A stretch of DNA of 6,412 nucleotides from the NCBI GenBank assembly GCA_022801475.1, contig JAAWSH010000102.1, forward strand, positions 1 to 6,412, given 5' to 3'. Below the pieces are notes generated by a model that was not told where the DNA came from, ran no database searches, and saw nothing but the letters and a program-made list of their open reading frames with translations. Both the position numbers and the translations under genes were made by a program. The stretch is from Acutalibacter sp. (GTDB lineage Bacteria > Bacillota > Clostridia > Oscillospirales > Acutalibacteraceae). Each line of letters starts with the position of its first letter. The first letter of the stretch is position 1. Below, in pieces: positions 1 through 5,647 of the stretch.

Positions 1-137
1 CAGGCCGTGGTGGCTATAACGCCCTGGAAGAGGGGGAGGTACGGCTGTACTCGGCTGGAGGGGCGGAAATTTTGCTGAAAAATAACGGGCAGGTGGTGGT
101 GAACGGCCAGGTCTTTGCCCCAAAGGAGGCGGGGTGA
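1..137 (+). CDS. Phage baseplate assembly protein V / spike-like, C-terminal end (5' truncated)
   Basis: Only the last 44 codons are in the window; the frame is read from base 3 and ends at the TGA at 135-137. The visible tail is rich in short beta strands and glycines (GEVRLYSAGGAEILLKNN, then VVVNG). This is the pattern of the beta-helical end of contractile-tail spike proteins of the gpV/Mu gp45 family, which cap the tail tube and pierce the target envelope. That assignment rests on this short pattern and on position: it directly precedes gp25-like, gp47-like and gp48-like genes, where gpV/gp45 normally sits. A DUF2577 (XkdR)-type protein is the main alternative. The stop codon overlaps the next ATG by one base (TGATG), so translation is probably coupled. 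Confidence 0.6.
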   Translation, partial: GRGGYNALEEGEVRLYSAGGAEILLKNNGQVVVNGQVFAPKEAG

Positions 138-481
138 TGGACCTAAAGCTGGAAAACGGAAACATTGCCCTGGGCCCTGGGGGCCTGCCCCAGATGGTGG
201 GGGGCCTGGAAGAGCTGCTGCAAAAGGCCTGGCTGCGGCTGAGCATCCGCCGGGGCAGCCTGCCCTATTGCCGGGAACTGGGCAGCGGACTGTGGCAGTG
301 GAACCCCCAGGAGGACCATGCCCTGGACCGGGCTGTGGCACTGGCCAATGAGGCCCTTCTGGACCTGCCGGGGGTGCGGGCCAAAAGGGCGGAGACAACA
401 GAGGGCGGCGTGCGGTTTTTGATGGAGACGCCGCTGGGAGAGGGGGAAATCATCATTGGAGACATACCAGGAGATTCTTGA
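137..481 (+). CDS. Baseplate wedge protein, gp25/DUF2634 (XkdS)-like
   Basis: 114-residue protein. I chose the ATG at 137 because AAAGGAGG at 122-129 lies 7 bases upstream; the in-frame GTG at 134 would be only 4 bases from it. The layout fits the small gp25/W-type baseplate proteins: a short N-terminal strand segment (MDLKLENGNIAL), a helix with many leucines (GLEELLQKAWLRLSIRRG, where family members have 'Q.l...L.t.rGe'), then a compact alpha/beta domain ending in a strand-rich segment (FLMETPLGEGEIIIGDI). Such proteins form the inner wedge of contractile tail baseplates. The closest-fitting named families are GPW_gp25 and DUF2634 (PBSX XkdS); I cannot separate these by eye. Its 3' end overlaps the next gene by 26 bases. 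The order V - gp25/XkdS - J - gp48/XkdU supports the call more than any single motif. Confidence 0.7.
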   Translation: MDLKLENGNIALGPGGLPQMVGGLEELLQKAWLRLSIRRGSLPYCRELGSGLWQWNPQEDHALDRAVALANEALLDLPGVRAKRAETTEGGVRFLMETPLGEGEIIIGDIPGDS

Positions 482-1511
482 CAGGATGCGGGGACAGTAC
501 GCGGAAAAAAGCGGCGGGATACCCGACGAAGCGGGGGACATTGGCATACGCCTACAGGTGCTGGCTGGAGAAATCTACCGCTTGCAGGCGGGGATTGAGT
601 GGGTCCGGCAGGCGGCGTTTCCCCAAACAGCCCAGGGGGAGCAGCTGGACCGCCACGGGGCCCAGCGGGGGGTGGCCAGAAGGCCCGCCCAAAAGGCCCA
701 GGGGGTGCTGCACTTTTGCCGGTACCTGCCCTTAAGCTTTGACCTGGTGATTCCCAAAGGCACGGTATGCGCCGCTTACGGAGACGAGGCGGTGGAGTAT
801 GAGACCACCCAGGACGTGTCTTTGCCCGCTGGAGACCTGGCTGTGGGGGCCCCGGCCCAGGCGGCGGAAGCAGGCAGCCGGGGCAACGCGGCCTCTAACT
901 ACATTAACACCTTGGTGACACCGGTCAATGGCATACAGTATGTGGTGAACCACAGCGCCTTTACCGGTGGGGCCGAGGCGGAGGACGACGAGGCCTACCG
1001 CCAGCGGGTGCTGGAGGCCTTTTCCCGTCCTATTTTGATGGGGAACCCGGCCTATTATGAGGCCCTGGCCCGGGCGGTGCCGGGGGTGACAAAGGTCCAG
1101 GCCGTAGCGGGGGAAAGCGGCGGGGCGGCAGTGTACCTTTGGGGAGAAGGCCAGGCCCCGGACGAAGCCCTGCTGGCCGCGGCCACAGAGGCTTTGAGCC
1201 GGGAAAAGCCCCTGGGGGCGGCATTGACCATACAGACGGCCACTACCCGCAAGTGCAATGTGATGGCCACCATGAAGATGCGGCCCGGGCTGAACTTTGC
1301 GGAGGCCAAGGAGCGGGCTAAAGCCGCCCTGGCTCAGTGGTTTGGCCAAAGGGAGATTGGCGGTGGGGTGTATACAGGGGACTTAGCCCGGGTGATCCTG
1401 GGAGACTCCGCCATTGGCAAGCTGACCTTGAACAACACGATTGCGGACTATGCCGGGACGGCGGGAGTATTGCCCATTATGGGCGTGGTCTCCCTGACGG
1501 AGGCCACATGA
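456..1511 (+). CDS. Baseplate J family protein (Mu gp47 / PBSX XkdT-like)
   Basis: 351 residues, the usual size for baseplate J proteins, which form the outer wedge of contractile tails. The start is a TTG at 456, 9 bases after a purine-rich GGAGAGGGGG (437-446). The family typically opens with a segment like ETYQEILDRM followed by a helical region, and this start keeps it; the ATG at residue 11 would cut into it. Recognisable family blocks are GEQLDRHGAQRGVARRPA (about 61-78), the strand/loop GSRGNAASNYINTL (about 140-153), the conserved AFTGGAEAEDDEAYRQRVLEAF (about 168-189, beginning at AFTGG), then NPAYYEALARAVPGVTKVQAV (from N197) and a C-terminal alpha/beta region. The gene overlaps the upstream gene by 26 bases and its stop overlaps the next start (ATGA), consistent with one coupled operon. 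No frameshift or internal stop is seen, so it appears intact. Confidence 0.92.
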   Translation: METYQEILDRMRGQYAEKSGGIPDEAGDIGIRLQVLAGEIYRLQAGIEWVRQAAFPQTAQGEQLDRHGAQRGVARRPAQKAQGVLHFCRYLPLSFDLVIPKGTVCAAYGDEAVEYETTQDVSLPAGDLAVGAPAQAAEAGSRGNAASNYINTLVTPVNGIQYVVNHSAFTGGAEAEDDEAYRQRVLEAFSRPILMGNPAYYEALARAVPGVTKVQAVAGESGGAAVYLWGEGQAPDEALLAAATEALSREKPLGAALTIQTATTRKCNVMATMKMRPGLNFAEAKERAKAALAQWFGQREIGGGVYTGDLARVILGDSAIGKLTLNNTIADYAGTAGVLPIMGVVSLTEAT

Positions 1512-1975
1512 GTGCCGGGGCGGACCTGCGCCGGATCCTTTCTGTCACAGGCGCGTACCAGTTGACCGGCAGCAGCCCGCTGGACTGGGAGCTGGACGCC
1601 TACGCCGAAGGGCTGGACGCGGCGTGGGCACAGGTGGACCGAGTTCTGGCGGAGCTGTTCATTGAGACCGCGCCAGAAGAAACCTTGGGCCAGTGGGAGA
1701 TTTTGTTCCACGGCCAGGCCCTGCCGGGAGAACCGGCGGACCGCAGGCGGGCGCTGCTGGGCCTGCTGGGGGCCTACCGGGGGCCGGGGACCCTGGCAGA
1801 ACTGAGGCGCGTGGCAGAAGCGGCGGGAATTGACGGCGCGGTGGAAGAGACAGAGACAGGCGTGATCATTCGAGCTAAAGGCTTTTTGGGCGTGAGCGAG
1901 ACAGAGGCCAGACGGCTGCTGGCAAGGCTGATGCCGCTGCATCTAAACTGGGAACTGATTGTGGAGACGGAATAG
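1508..1975 (+). CDS. Phage tail protein, DUF2313 / YmfQ (Mu gp48, XkdU-like)
   Basis: 155 residues starting at the ATG that overlaps the baseplate J stop (ATGA). GGAGG at 1499-1503 is 4 bases upstream, a short spacing typical of coupled genes. The YmfQ/DUF2313 family pattern is clear: an N-terminal helical stretch with DWELDAYAEGLDAAWAQVDRV, then LFIETAPEETLGQWEILFHG (the family's 'P.ta...L..WE...G' signature, about residues 55-74), then DRRRALLGLLGAYRGPGTLAELRRVAEAAGI, and a beta-rich end (HLNWELIVE). In Mu and PBSX this protein belongs to the baseplate and is encoded just after the J protein and just before the tail fibre. Here a terminator follows at once, so it is the last gene of the module. 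It appears full length. An unusually long minus-strand open frame runs antisense to its last ~200 bases. Confidence 0.85.
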   Translation: MSAGADLRRILSVTGAYQLTGSSPLDWELDAYAEGLDAAWAQVDRVLAELFIETAPEETLGQWEILFHGQALPGEPADRRRALLGLLGAYRGPGTLAELRRVAEAAGIDGAVEETETGVIIRAKGFLGVSETEARRLLARLMPLHLNWELIVETE

Positions 1976-2397
1976 GCGAAGAGGGCTTCTCGCAGGAGAA
2001 GTCCTCTTTTTTGCGGAAAGGCCCAGAACCCCAAGATGAAGCCGGCGGAACCACTGGGGGCGTCTCCTTGGCAACAGAAAAGCTTATGGTTTACACAAGA
2101 ATAAAAATTTTTGGGCCAGGGAGGAAGAGCAGCCCAACTTGAAAAATTAGCTTTGCTGATTTTTTTGGTGCGTTGACTATAGTACCCGCCCCGGCGCTGA
2201 AAATAGCCCCGGCCGTGGCGGGTGCGGCGGCGGGGCACAGGACCATAGTCAAAGGCCAGGGGAGCCTGCCGCAGCTTTTCCCGGCAGCGGGGGCAGAGGG
2301 AGGGCGGCAGGGCGCGGTATTCTTGGCAGAGGGAGATTTGGGCGGGGGTAAGGGAGAAGCAGCGGCGGCAGGCTGGGCAGGTTAACGGTTTTGACAT
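1774..2397 (-). CDS. Small zinc-ribbon protein; 3' part of the open frame doubtful
   Basis: The start is the ATG at 2397: AAAAGGAG (2406-2413) lies 8 bases upstream, and the GTG at 2406 overlaps that site so can be excluded. Residues 1-44 look like the 'probable zinc-ribbon' (zf-trcl) type: LTCPAC at 5-10, an aromatic FSLTPAQI segment, then PPSLCPRCREKL at 31-42, giving two CxxC knuckles (C7/C10 and C35/C38) with extra C13 and C24. Residues 50-79 are Arg/Gly/Tyr-rich and strongly basic (RRRTRHGRGYFQRRGGYY), suggesting nucleic-acid binding; that is inference. After about residue 85 nothing resembles a protein domain: the frame passes through AT-rich spacer, then antisense through the terminator and ~200 bases of the DUF2313 gene to a stop at 1774 (207 codons in all). 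A seven-A tract (complement of 2160-2166) lies at codons 77-80; one extra A would stop the protein at TAA 2147-2149 after about 81 residues. I trust 2397 down to about 2165; the end is uncertain. Confidence 0.6.
   Translation of the reverse strand: MSKPLTCPACRRCFSLTPAQISLCQEYRALPPSLCPRCREKLRQAPLAFDYGPVPRRRTRHGRGYFQRRGGYYSQRTKKISKANFSSWAALPPWPKNFYSCVNHKLFCCQGDAPSGSAGFILGFWAFPQKRGLLLREALFAYSVSTISSQFRCSGISLASSRLASVSLTPKKPLARMITPVSVSSTAPSIPAASATRLSSARVPGPR
1979..2012 (+). terminator. Intrinsic terminator of the tail/baseplate operon
   Basis: AGAGGGCTTCTC (1980-1991) pairs with GAGAAGTCCTCT (1996-2007) over 12 pairs with one G-T wobble and a GCAG loop; A1979 and T2008 can add a pair. Six T residues (2007-2012) follow. 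It begins 4 bases after the DUF2313 stop, so it cleanly ends the operon. Because the left arm is not preceded by a long A-run, it should work mainly in the + direction. Confidence 0.9.
2103..2137 (-). terminator. Weak terminator-like hairpin behind the zinc-ribbon gene
   Basis: On the minus strand TTGGGC (2137-2132) can pair with GCCCAA (2116-2111) around a 15-base loop, followed by AAA and then five T residues (2107-2103). The large loop and the A residues before the T-run make it a poor match. It is listed because a real zinc-ribbon gene ending near 2147 would need a terminator here. Confidence 0.22.
2142..2166 (+). terminator. Second, AT-rich terminator-like hairpin downstream of the tail operon
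   Basis: AAAAATTAGC (2142-2151) pairs with GCTGATTTTT (2155-2164) over ten pairs with one T-G wobble and a TTT loop, and seven T residues (2160-2166) overlap the right arm. In the + direction it is a plausible back-up terminator. In the - direction the wobble becomes a C-A mismatch but a five-T run also follows, so weaker termination of the zinc-ribbon transcript is possible; it lies exactly where that protein's recognisable part ends. Confidence 0.45.
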
Positions 2398-2405
2398 GGA
2401 AAACA

Positions 2406-2413
2406 CTCCTTTT
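2406..2413 (-). promoter_or_regulatory. Ribosome binding site of the zinc-ribbon gene
   Basis: The minus strand reads AAAAGGAG, 8 bases before the ATG at 2397. Its last G is also the G of a possible GTG start at 2404-2406, which decides for the ATG. It is the best single argument that a real gene begins here. Confidence 0.7.
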
Positions 2414-2432
2414 GCGGATGTTGAGGCCGTAA

Positions 2433-2593
2433 ATAATCGTAAAGGGGGCTACAGGGCGGCAGGGTAAACCCCAGACCCCCAGACAACATATACCGCAAGG
2501 GGGCCCCCCAGGACAAAGCGTATTGCTTCGAACAACGTATACCGCAAAGGGGCAACCCCACAACCCAAACATAACCGTAAAAGGGGGTCACCC
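2433..2593. repeat. Cluster of four short GC-rich hairpin repeats in a gene-free stretch
   Basis: The 301 bases between the zinc-ribbon start and the carboxypeptidase start contain four related units: 2433-2453, 2483-2509, 2532-2559 and 2569-2593. The + strand consensus is roughly ACAACRTATACCGCAAAGGGG followed by a short spacer and CCCC. Units 2 and 3 share ACAAC-TATACCGCAA almost exactly; units 1 and 4 share ATAAYCGTAAA-GGGGG. In units 2-4 the G-run and following C-run form a tiny hairpin (for example GGGG-CAA-CCCC at 2549-2559), and on the minus strand TTT/TTTT follows the C-run. The cores are 56, 49 and 33 bases apart, so the array is irregular and not a CRISPR. No open frame here has a convincing start or protein pattern. 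The units look like REP-like intergenic repeats or multiple protein/RNA sites; function unknown. Confidence 0.6.
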
Positions 2594-2698
2594 GCCGGGC
2601 ATGACCGGGCCGCTGGGCGCATATTAGTAGAACAATGGAGGCAACACCCCACAATAACCTTGCACAGTGTTGCTTTGAAAGGGAAAGGATGATCTGTT

Positions 2699-3835
2699 GT
2701 GAAAAAGTATTTGGCCCTTCTTCTTGCTCTGCTGACAGCGGCCCTCTCTCTGCCGGCTTTGACCGCCCACGGCCAGGAGGAGCTGACCCTTTCGGCCCCG
2801 GCGGCGGTGCTGATGGAGGCTGGCACCGGGCAGGTACTCTTTGAAAAAAACGCCCATGAGGTGCGGCCCTGTGCCTCTATCACCAAAGTAATGACCCTGT
2901 GCCTGACCTTTGACGCCCTGGAAGCGGGCCAGCTGAGCCTGGAGGACCAGCTGACGGCCTCGGCCCACGCGGCCTCCATGGGCGGGTCGGACATCTGGCT
3001 GAAAGAGGGAGAGCAGATGAGCGTGGACGACCTGCTGAAAGCCACGGTGATTATGAGCGCCAACGACGCGGCGGTGGTGCTGGCCGAAAACGTGGCGGGC
3101 AGCGAAGAGGCCTTTGTGGCCAGAATGAACGAAAAAGCCCAGGAGCTGGGCATGGGGGACAGCACCTTTAAAAATTGCAACGGACTGGATGAGGACGGCC
3201 ATGTGACCAGCGCCTTCGACGTGGCGCTGATGAGTCGGGAGCTGATCAAACACAAAAAAATTCAGGACTACACGCTCACCTGGATTGACTATGTGCGGGA
3301 CGGGGCCACCCAGCTGGTGAACACCAACAAACTGATCCGCAGCTACCAGGGCATTACGGGGCTAAAGACCGGCACCACCACCCAGGCGGGCAGCTGCATC
3401 ACTGCCACGGCTGAGCGGGGCGGCCTGCGGCTGATCGCGGTGGTGCTGGGGGCCCCCAGCACAGACGACCGGTTCCGGGACGCGGCGGCGCTGCTGGACT
3501 ATGGGTTTGCCGGGTGGACCGTCACCGTGCCCGAGAGCCCGGAGCTGCCGCCGGTGGCAGTGGCGGGGGGCATGGAGGAAACAGTACCCGTGCGTGCGGG
3601 CGAGATGCCGGAGATTTTGATGAGGACCTCGGCTAAGGGAGAGTTGGAGGAAAAAATCAGCTGGAAGCAGGGGGTGACCGCCCCTGTGAAAGAGGGGGAT
3701 GTGCTGGGGAAGATCAGCTATCTGGCAGGGGGAGAGACCGTGGCCCAGGTGGAGATTAAAGCGGCGGGAGAGGTGGCGGCCATTACCTTTGGCTCGGCCT
3801 TTGGATATTTGCTGCGGGGGCTGCTGACACTGTAG
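2699..3835 (+). CDS. D-alanyl-D-alanine carboxypeptidase (PBP5/DacF type)
   Basis: 378 residues starting at a GTG; AAAGGA (2684-2689) is 9 bases upstream and the GTG gives a normal signal peptide: MKKYLALLLALLTAALSLPALTAHG, with cleavage probably near residue 25. The enzyme removes the terminal D-Ala of cell-wall pentapeptides outside the membrane, limiting cross-linking. All three serine peptidase S11 motifs are present: S60-ITK63 (nucleophile and base), S120-A-N122, and K223-T-G225. Blocks such as AASMGGSDIWLKEGE, STFKNCNGLDEDGH and LVNTNKLIRSYQGITGLKTGTT closely follow the Bacillus DacF/DacB group. Residues about 275-360 form the beta-rich PBP5 C-terminal domain, and FGSAFGYLLRGLLTL at the end is a likely amphipathic membrane anchor. 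DacF resemblance hints at a sporulation role but Clostridia carry several paralogues, so I give no symbol. It is monocistronic by layout: the hairpin-repeat stretch lies upstream and the palindromic element downstream. Confidence 0.95.
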   Translation: MKKYLALLLALLTAALSLPALTAHGQEELTLSAPAAVLMEAGTGQVLFEKNAHEVRPCASITKVMTLCLTFDALEAGQLSLEDQLTASAHAASMGGSDIWLKEGEQMSVDDLLKATVIMSANDAAVVLAENVAGSEEAFVARMNEKAQELGMGDSTFKNCNGLDEDGHVTSAFDVALMSRELIKHKKIQDYTLTWIDYVRDGATQLVNTNKLIRSYQGITGLKTGTTTQAGSCITATAERGGLRLIAVVLGAPSTDDRFRDAAALLDYGFAGWTVTVPESPELPPVAVAGGMEETVPVRAGEMPEILMRTSAKGELEEKISWKQGVTAPVKEGDVLGKISYLAGGETVAQVEIKAAGEVAAITFGSAFGYLLRGLLTL

Positions 3836-3850
3836 AAGCGAGAAGGGGTT

Positions 3851-4015
3851 TAGGGCTTGTTTGAAAATAGAGGGAATGACGAATTTTGGGTCAGAAGTGG
3901 TCAGATTCCAGGAAGAAACCGCAAGTCAACCTGTCGGTTGACGAGGATTTTTGACGCAGAAGATGACCGCTTCTGGGCAAAAAGGCGGCGTTTTCGATTT
4001 TTCAAACAAACCCTA
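3851..4015. mobile_element. MITE-like 161-bp palindromic element with terminal inverted repeats and flanking TA
   Basis: Left end GGGCTTGTTTGAAAA (3853-3867) and the complement of the right end, GGGTTTGTTTGAAAA (4013-3999), match at 14 of 15 bases. Both are flanked by TA (3851-3852 and 4014-4015), as expected for a TA target duplication. The two halves remain complementary inwards: GTCAGAAGTGGTCA (3891-3904) against CCCAGAAGCGGTCA read from the other arm, down to a perfect centre GTCAACC-TGTC-GGTTGAC (3925-3942). The whole thing can fold into one long hairpin and has no coding capacity. This is the build of a non-autonomous element mobilised by an IS630/Tc1- or IS5-like transposase (inferred from the TA target; no transposase is in the window). 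It fills the gap between two convergent genes, ending at the GNAT stop codon, and may also act as a two-way terminator. Confidence 0.75.
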
Positions 4016-4016
4016 A

Positions 4017-4448
4017 TTATTTTACGGTAAACTCAGTCCAATCGACGTGGTTCAGCTGCATTACATCCTTTGAAAACACCAGGCCCTGTTTTTCATAAAA
4101 GGGTACGGCGTCCCAGGCTGCACAGGTATATAGGATGATGTCCCGCTGGCCCCCGGCAGCTTCGTGGGCGGTATGCAGCAGCTGGCTGCCGATGCCTTGG
4201 CCCACATAGTCTCGGTCCACCCCCAGGTCGGTGATGAACAGCCAGTAGGCAAAATCTGTAATGCCGAAGCATACACCCAAAAGCTTTCCAGCCCTGTCCC
4301 GGGCAGTCAGGCTGATGGGCACGCTTTGGACCAGGGTCTCAATACGCTGCTGGAAGCGCTCTTTTGGATACTGAGAACCCAGATCCGTGCGCTTGAGGAA
4401 ATCGATGTACTGGGTGGCGGTCAAGCGCTCCGTCTGTATGGTAAACAT
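4017..4448 (-). CDS. GNAT family N-acetyltransferase
   Basis: 143 residues, the usual size of a single GNAT domain, which transfers an acetyl group from acetyl-CoA to an amine. The acetyl-CoA-binding motif A is clear: the strand YWLFITDLGVDRDYVGQGIGSQLL (from Y68) contains Q84-G-I-G87, the pyrophosphate-binding Q/RxxGxG/A loop, followed by its helix. Next come strand DIILYTCAAW (103-112) and the AVPFYEKQGLVFSKD end (114-128) with the typical tyrosine and 'FYEKxGF-like' motif B. The N-terminal ~45 residues are helical and variable, so the substrate cannot be told. The start ATG at 4448 has AGGAG 10 bases upstream, overlapping the stop of the epimerase gene; the 12-base gap suggests co-transcription and coupled translation with the epimerase. 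Its TAA (4017-4019) abuts the palindromic element. Confidence 0.88.
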   Translation of the reverse strand: MFTIQTERLTATQYIDFLKRTDLGSQYPKERFQQRIETLVQSVPISLTARDRAGKLLGVCFGITDFAYWLFITDLGVDRDYVGQGIGSQLLHTAHEAAGGQRDIILYTCAAWDAVPFYEKQGLVFSKDVMQLNHVDWTEFTVK

Positions 4449-4460
4449 GGCTAGGCTCTC

Positions 4461-5642
4461 CTATAGTGCCGGGTCCCGGCGCAACACCTCCAGGCACATG
4501 CGGCCATTGTGATACGGGCATTTCCAGGGCTCCACAATGGGCTTTTGGATGGGTGTGCCGTCTGCCTGGCAGGACCAGTACCACTCGGAGCCGGGGCGCT
4601 TGTCTACCATCACATCCCGAATATAGGCCCACTGGCTGCGGACCGCCTCTAAATAGCGCTCCTCGCCAGTGTGCTGCCAGGCGTTAAGAAAGCCCAACAG
4701 CGCCTCGGCCTGAACCCACCATACCCGGGTGGCGTCCACCACGCCGCTTTCGCTCTCGTTGGCAAAGCCGTTGCCTGGGGTATAGGCTGCTTCCAGAGTA
4801 TGTTCCGCCATGCTTAGCAGCATGGGCCGCAGCCGGGCGGTCAGGGCCGGGTCGCCCAGCACATCCAGGGTGTGGTCCAGCAGCCAGGAGGTCTCTATAT
4901 CGTGGCCGAAGCTGTGCAGGTCGATGAGGGTATGGTAGTCCAGGTCAAAGAATACCTCCTGCCGGCAGCGGTCCGGGTTGTAGATTTTCTCCGCCCAGGT
5001 GTTCAAGATCCATATCAGCCGGTCCCGCACCTGCTGGTCGCGGCCCGCCTCATAAAGGCCGGTGTAGCCCTCCAGCACATGGAGCAGGGTGTTCATGGTG
5101 CGGCCGGCCTCCACGCCGTTTTCGCTTAGCTTCTCGTTGCCTGCGGGCCGCCAATCAGCGGTAAAGGCCTCTAGGTAACCCGCCCCGTCAAAGCAGCGGG
5201 CTTCGATTTGATGAAACAGCTTTCGGGCCAGTTCCAGGGGCTCGTCCTGGCCACTGGCCTGGGCGTAGGCAGAGAGGGCATATACCGCGAAGCCCTGGTT
5301 ATAGGTGTGCTTCGTGCTGTCAAATACCGTGCCATCCGGGTTCATGGACCAGTACACGCCGCCGTACTCTGGGTCCAGCATAGTGAGCAGGGCTTGATAG
5401 GCGTGGCGGGCCTCTTCCAGCAGGGCGGGGTCCTTAAGGAACTGGTAAGCTTGGGAGAAAAACCAGAGGATGCGGCTGTTGAGAATACAGCCCCGCTGGG
5501 CCTGGGGCTGGCGGGTCAGGTCAAAGTCCACCTGGCCCATATAGCCGCCCTGGCGGTTGTCCCTCAGGCCTGACCAGAAGGGGATAATGCGGCCGGTGAG
5601 CTCCTGGCGGATCTCCTGTACCATTTCTGTCAAAGGAATCAT
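4461..5642 (-). CDS. Cellobiose 2-epimerase (AGE/CE family)
   Basis: 393 residues, cytoplasmic, an (alpha/alpha)6-barrel of the N-acylglucosamine 2-epimerase superfamily. It converts the reducing-end glucose of cellobiose or lactose to mannose (EC 5.1.3.11), a step in beta-mannan and cello-oligosaccharide use. Family blocks line up with the Ruminococcus albus enzyme in order: EIRQELTGRIIPFW (10-23), LNSRILWFFSQAY (54-66, with substrate-binding R57), HTYNQGFAVYALSAY (112-126), LSENG and TMNTLLHVLE (H188), LHSFGHDIETSWLLD (242-256), TRVWWVQAEALLGF (305-318) and WKCPYHNGRMCLEV (373-386). H247 and H378 match the catalytic general acid/base pair. The usual ATG at 5642 touches AGGAG (5643-5647) with no spacer; the TTG at 5633 has a 9-base spacer and gives LTEMVQEIRQELT, nearer the R. 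albus start, so the true start may be 5633. Mannobiose epimerase activity is the main alternative. Confidence 0.93.
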   Translation of the reverse strand: MIPLTEMVQEIRQELTGRIIPFWSGLRDNRQGGYMGQVDFDLTRQPQAQRGCILNSRILWFFSQAYQFLKDPALLEEARHAYQALLTMLDPEYGGVYWSMNPDGTVFDSTKHTYNQGFAVYALSAYAQASGQDEPLELARKLFHQIEARCFDGAGYLEAFTADWRPAGNEKLSENGVEAGRTMNTLLHVLEGYTGLYEAGRDQQVRDRLIWILNTWAEKIYNPDRCRQEVFFDLDYHTLIDLHSFGHDIETSWLLDHTLDVLGDPALTARLRPMLLSMAEHTLEAAYTPGNGFANESESGVVDATRVWWVQAEALLGFLNAWQHTGEERYLEAVRSQWAYIRDVMVDKRPGSEWYWSCQADGTPIQKPIVEPWKCPYHNGRMCLEVLRRDPAL

Positions 5643-5647
5643 CTCCT
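5643..5647 (-). promoter_or_regulatory. Ribosome binding site that argues for a downstream start of the epimerase
   Basis: The minus strand reads AGGAG directly followed by ATG (5642-5640). With zero spacing that ATG should initiate badly; the in-frame TTG three codons on (5633-5631) has an ideal 9-base gap. The T-run of the upstream hairpin ends one base before this site. Confidence 0.55.

Noticed and set aside
732..1349. 205-residue open frame on the minus strand
   Set aside because: It lies wholly antisense to the clear baseplate J gene, has no ribosome binding site or domain pattern, and is explained by GC-rich codon bias.
1448..1942. 164-residue minus-strand open frame over the DUF2313 gene
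   Set aside because: Antisense shadow with low-complexity composition and no start signal.
2036..2104. 22-codon ATG open frame downstream of the tail-operon terminator
   Set aside because: No convincing ribosome binding site, follows a strong terminator, and has no recognisable pattern.
2173..2385. 70-residue + strand open frame rich in Ala and Gly
   Set aside because: It is antisense to the zinc-ribbon gene, which has the better start signal and CxxC motifs.
2433..2593. CRISPR array
   Set aside because: Units diverge, spacing of cores varies (56, 49, 33 bases) and the intervening pieces are not uniform spacers; no cas gene is present.
2595..2698. Promoter for the carboxypeptidase gene
   Set aside because: I looked for -35/-10 pairs near ATATTAG and CAATAA but found none with acceptable spacing, so none is called.
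2449..3255. 268- and 209-residue minus-strand open frames antisense to the carboxypeptidase
   Set aside because: They shadow a gene with intact catalytic motifs; their composition (Ser/Ala/His-rich) is that of an antisense frame, and they cross the repeat cluster.
5208..5573. 121-residue + strand open frame over the epimerase
   Set aside because: Antisense shadow of a gene whose family blocks are unambiguous; no start signal.
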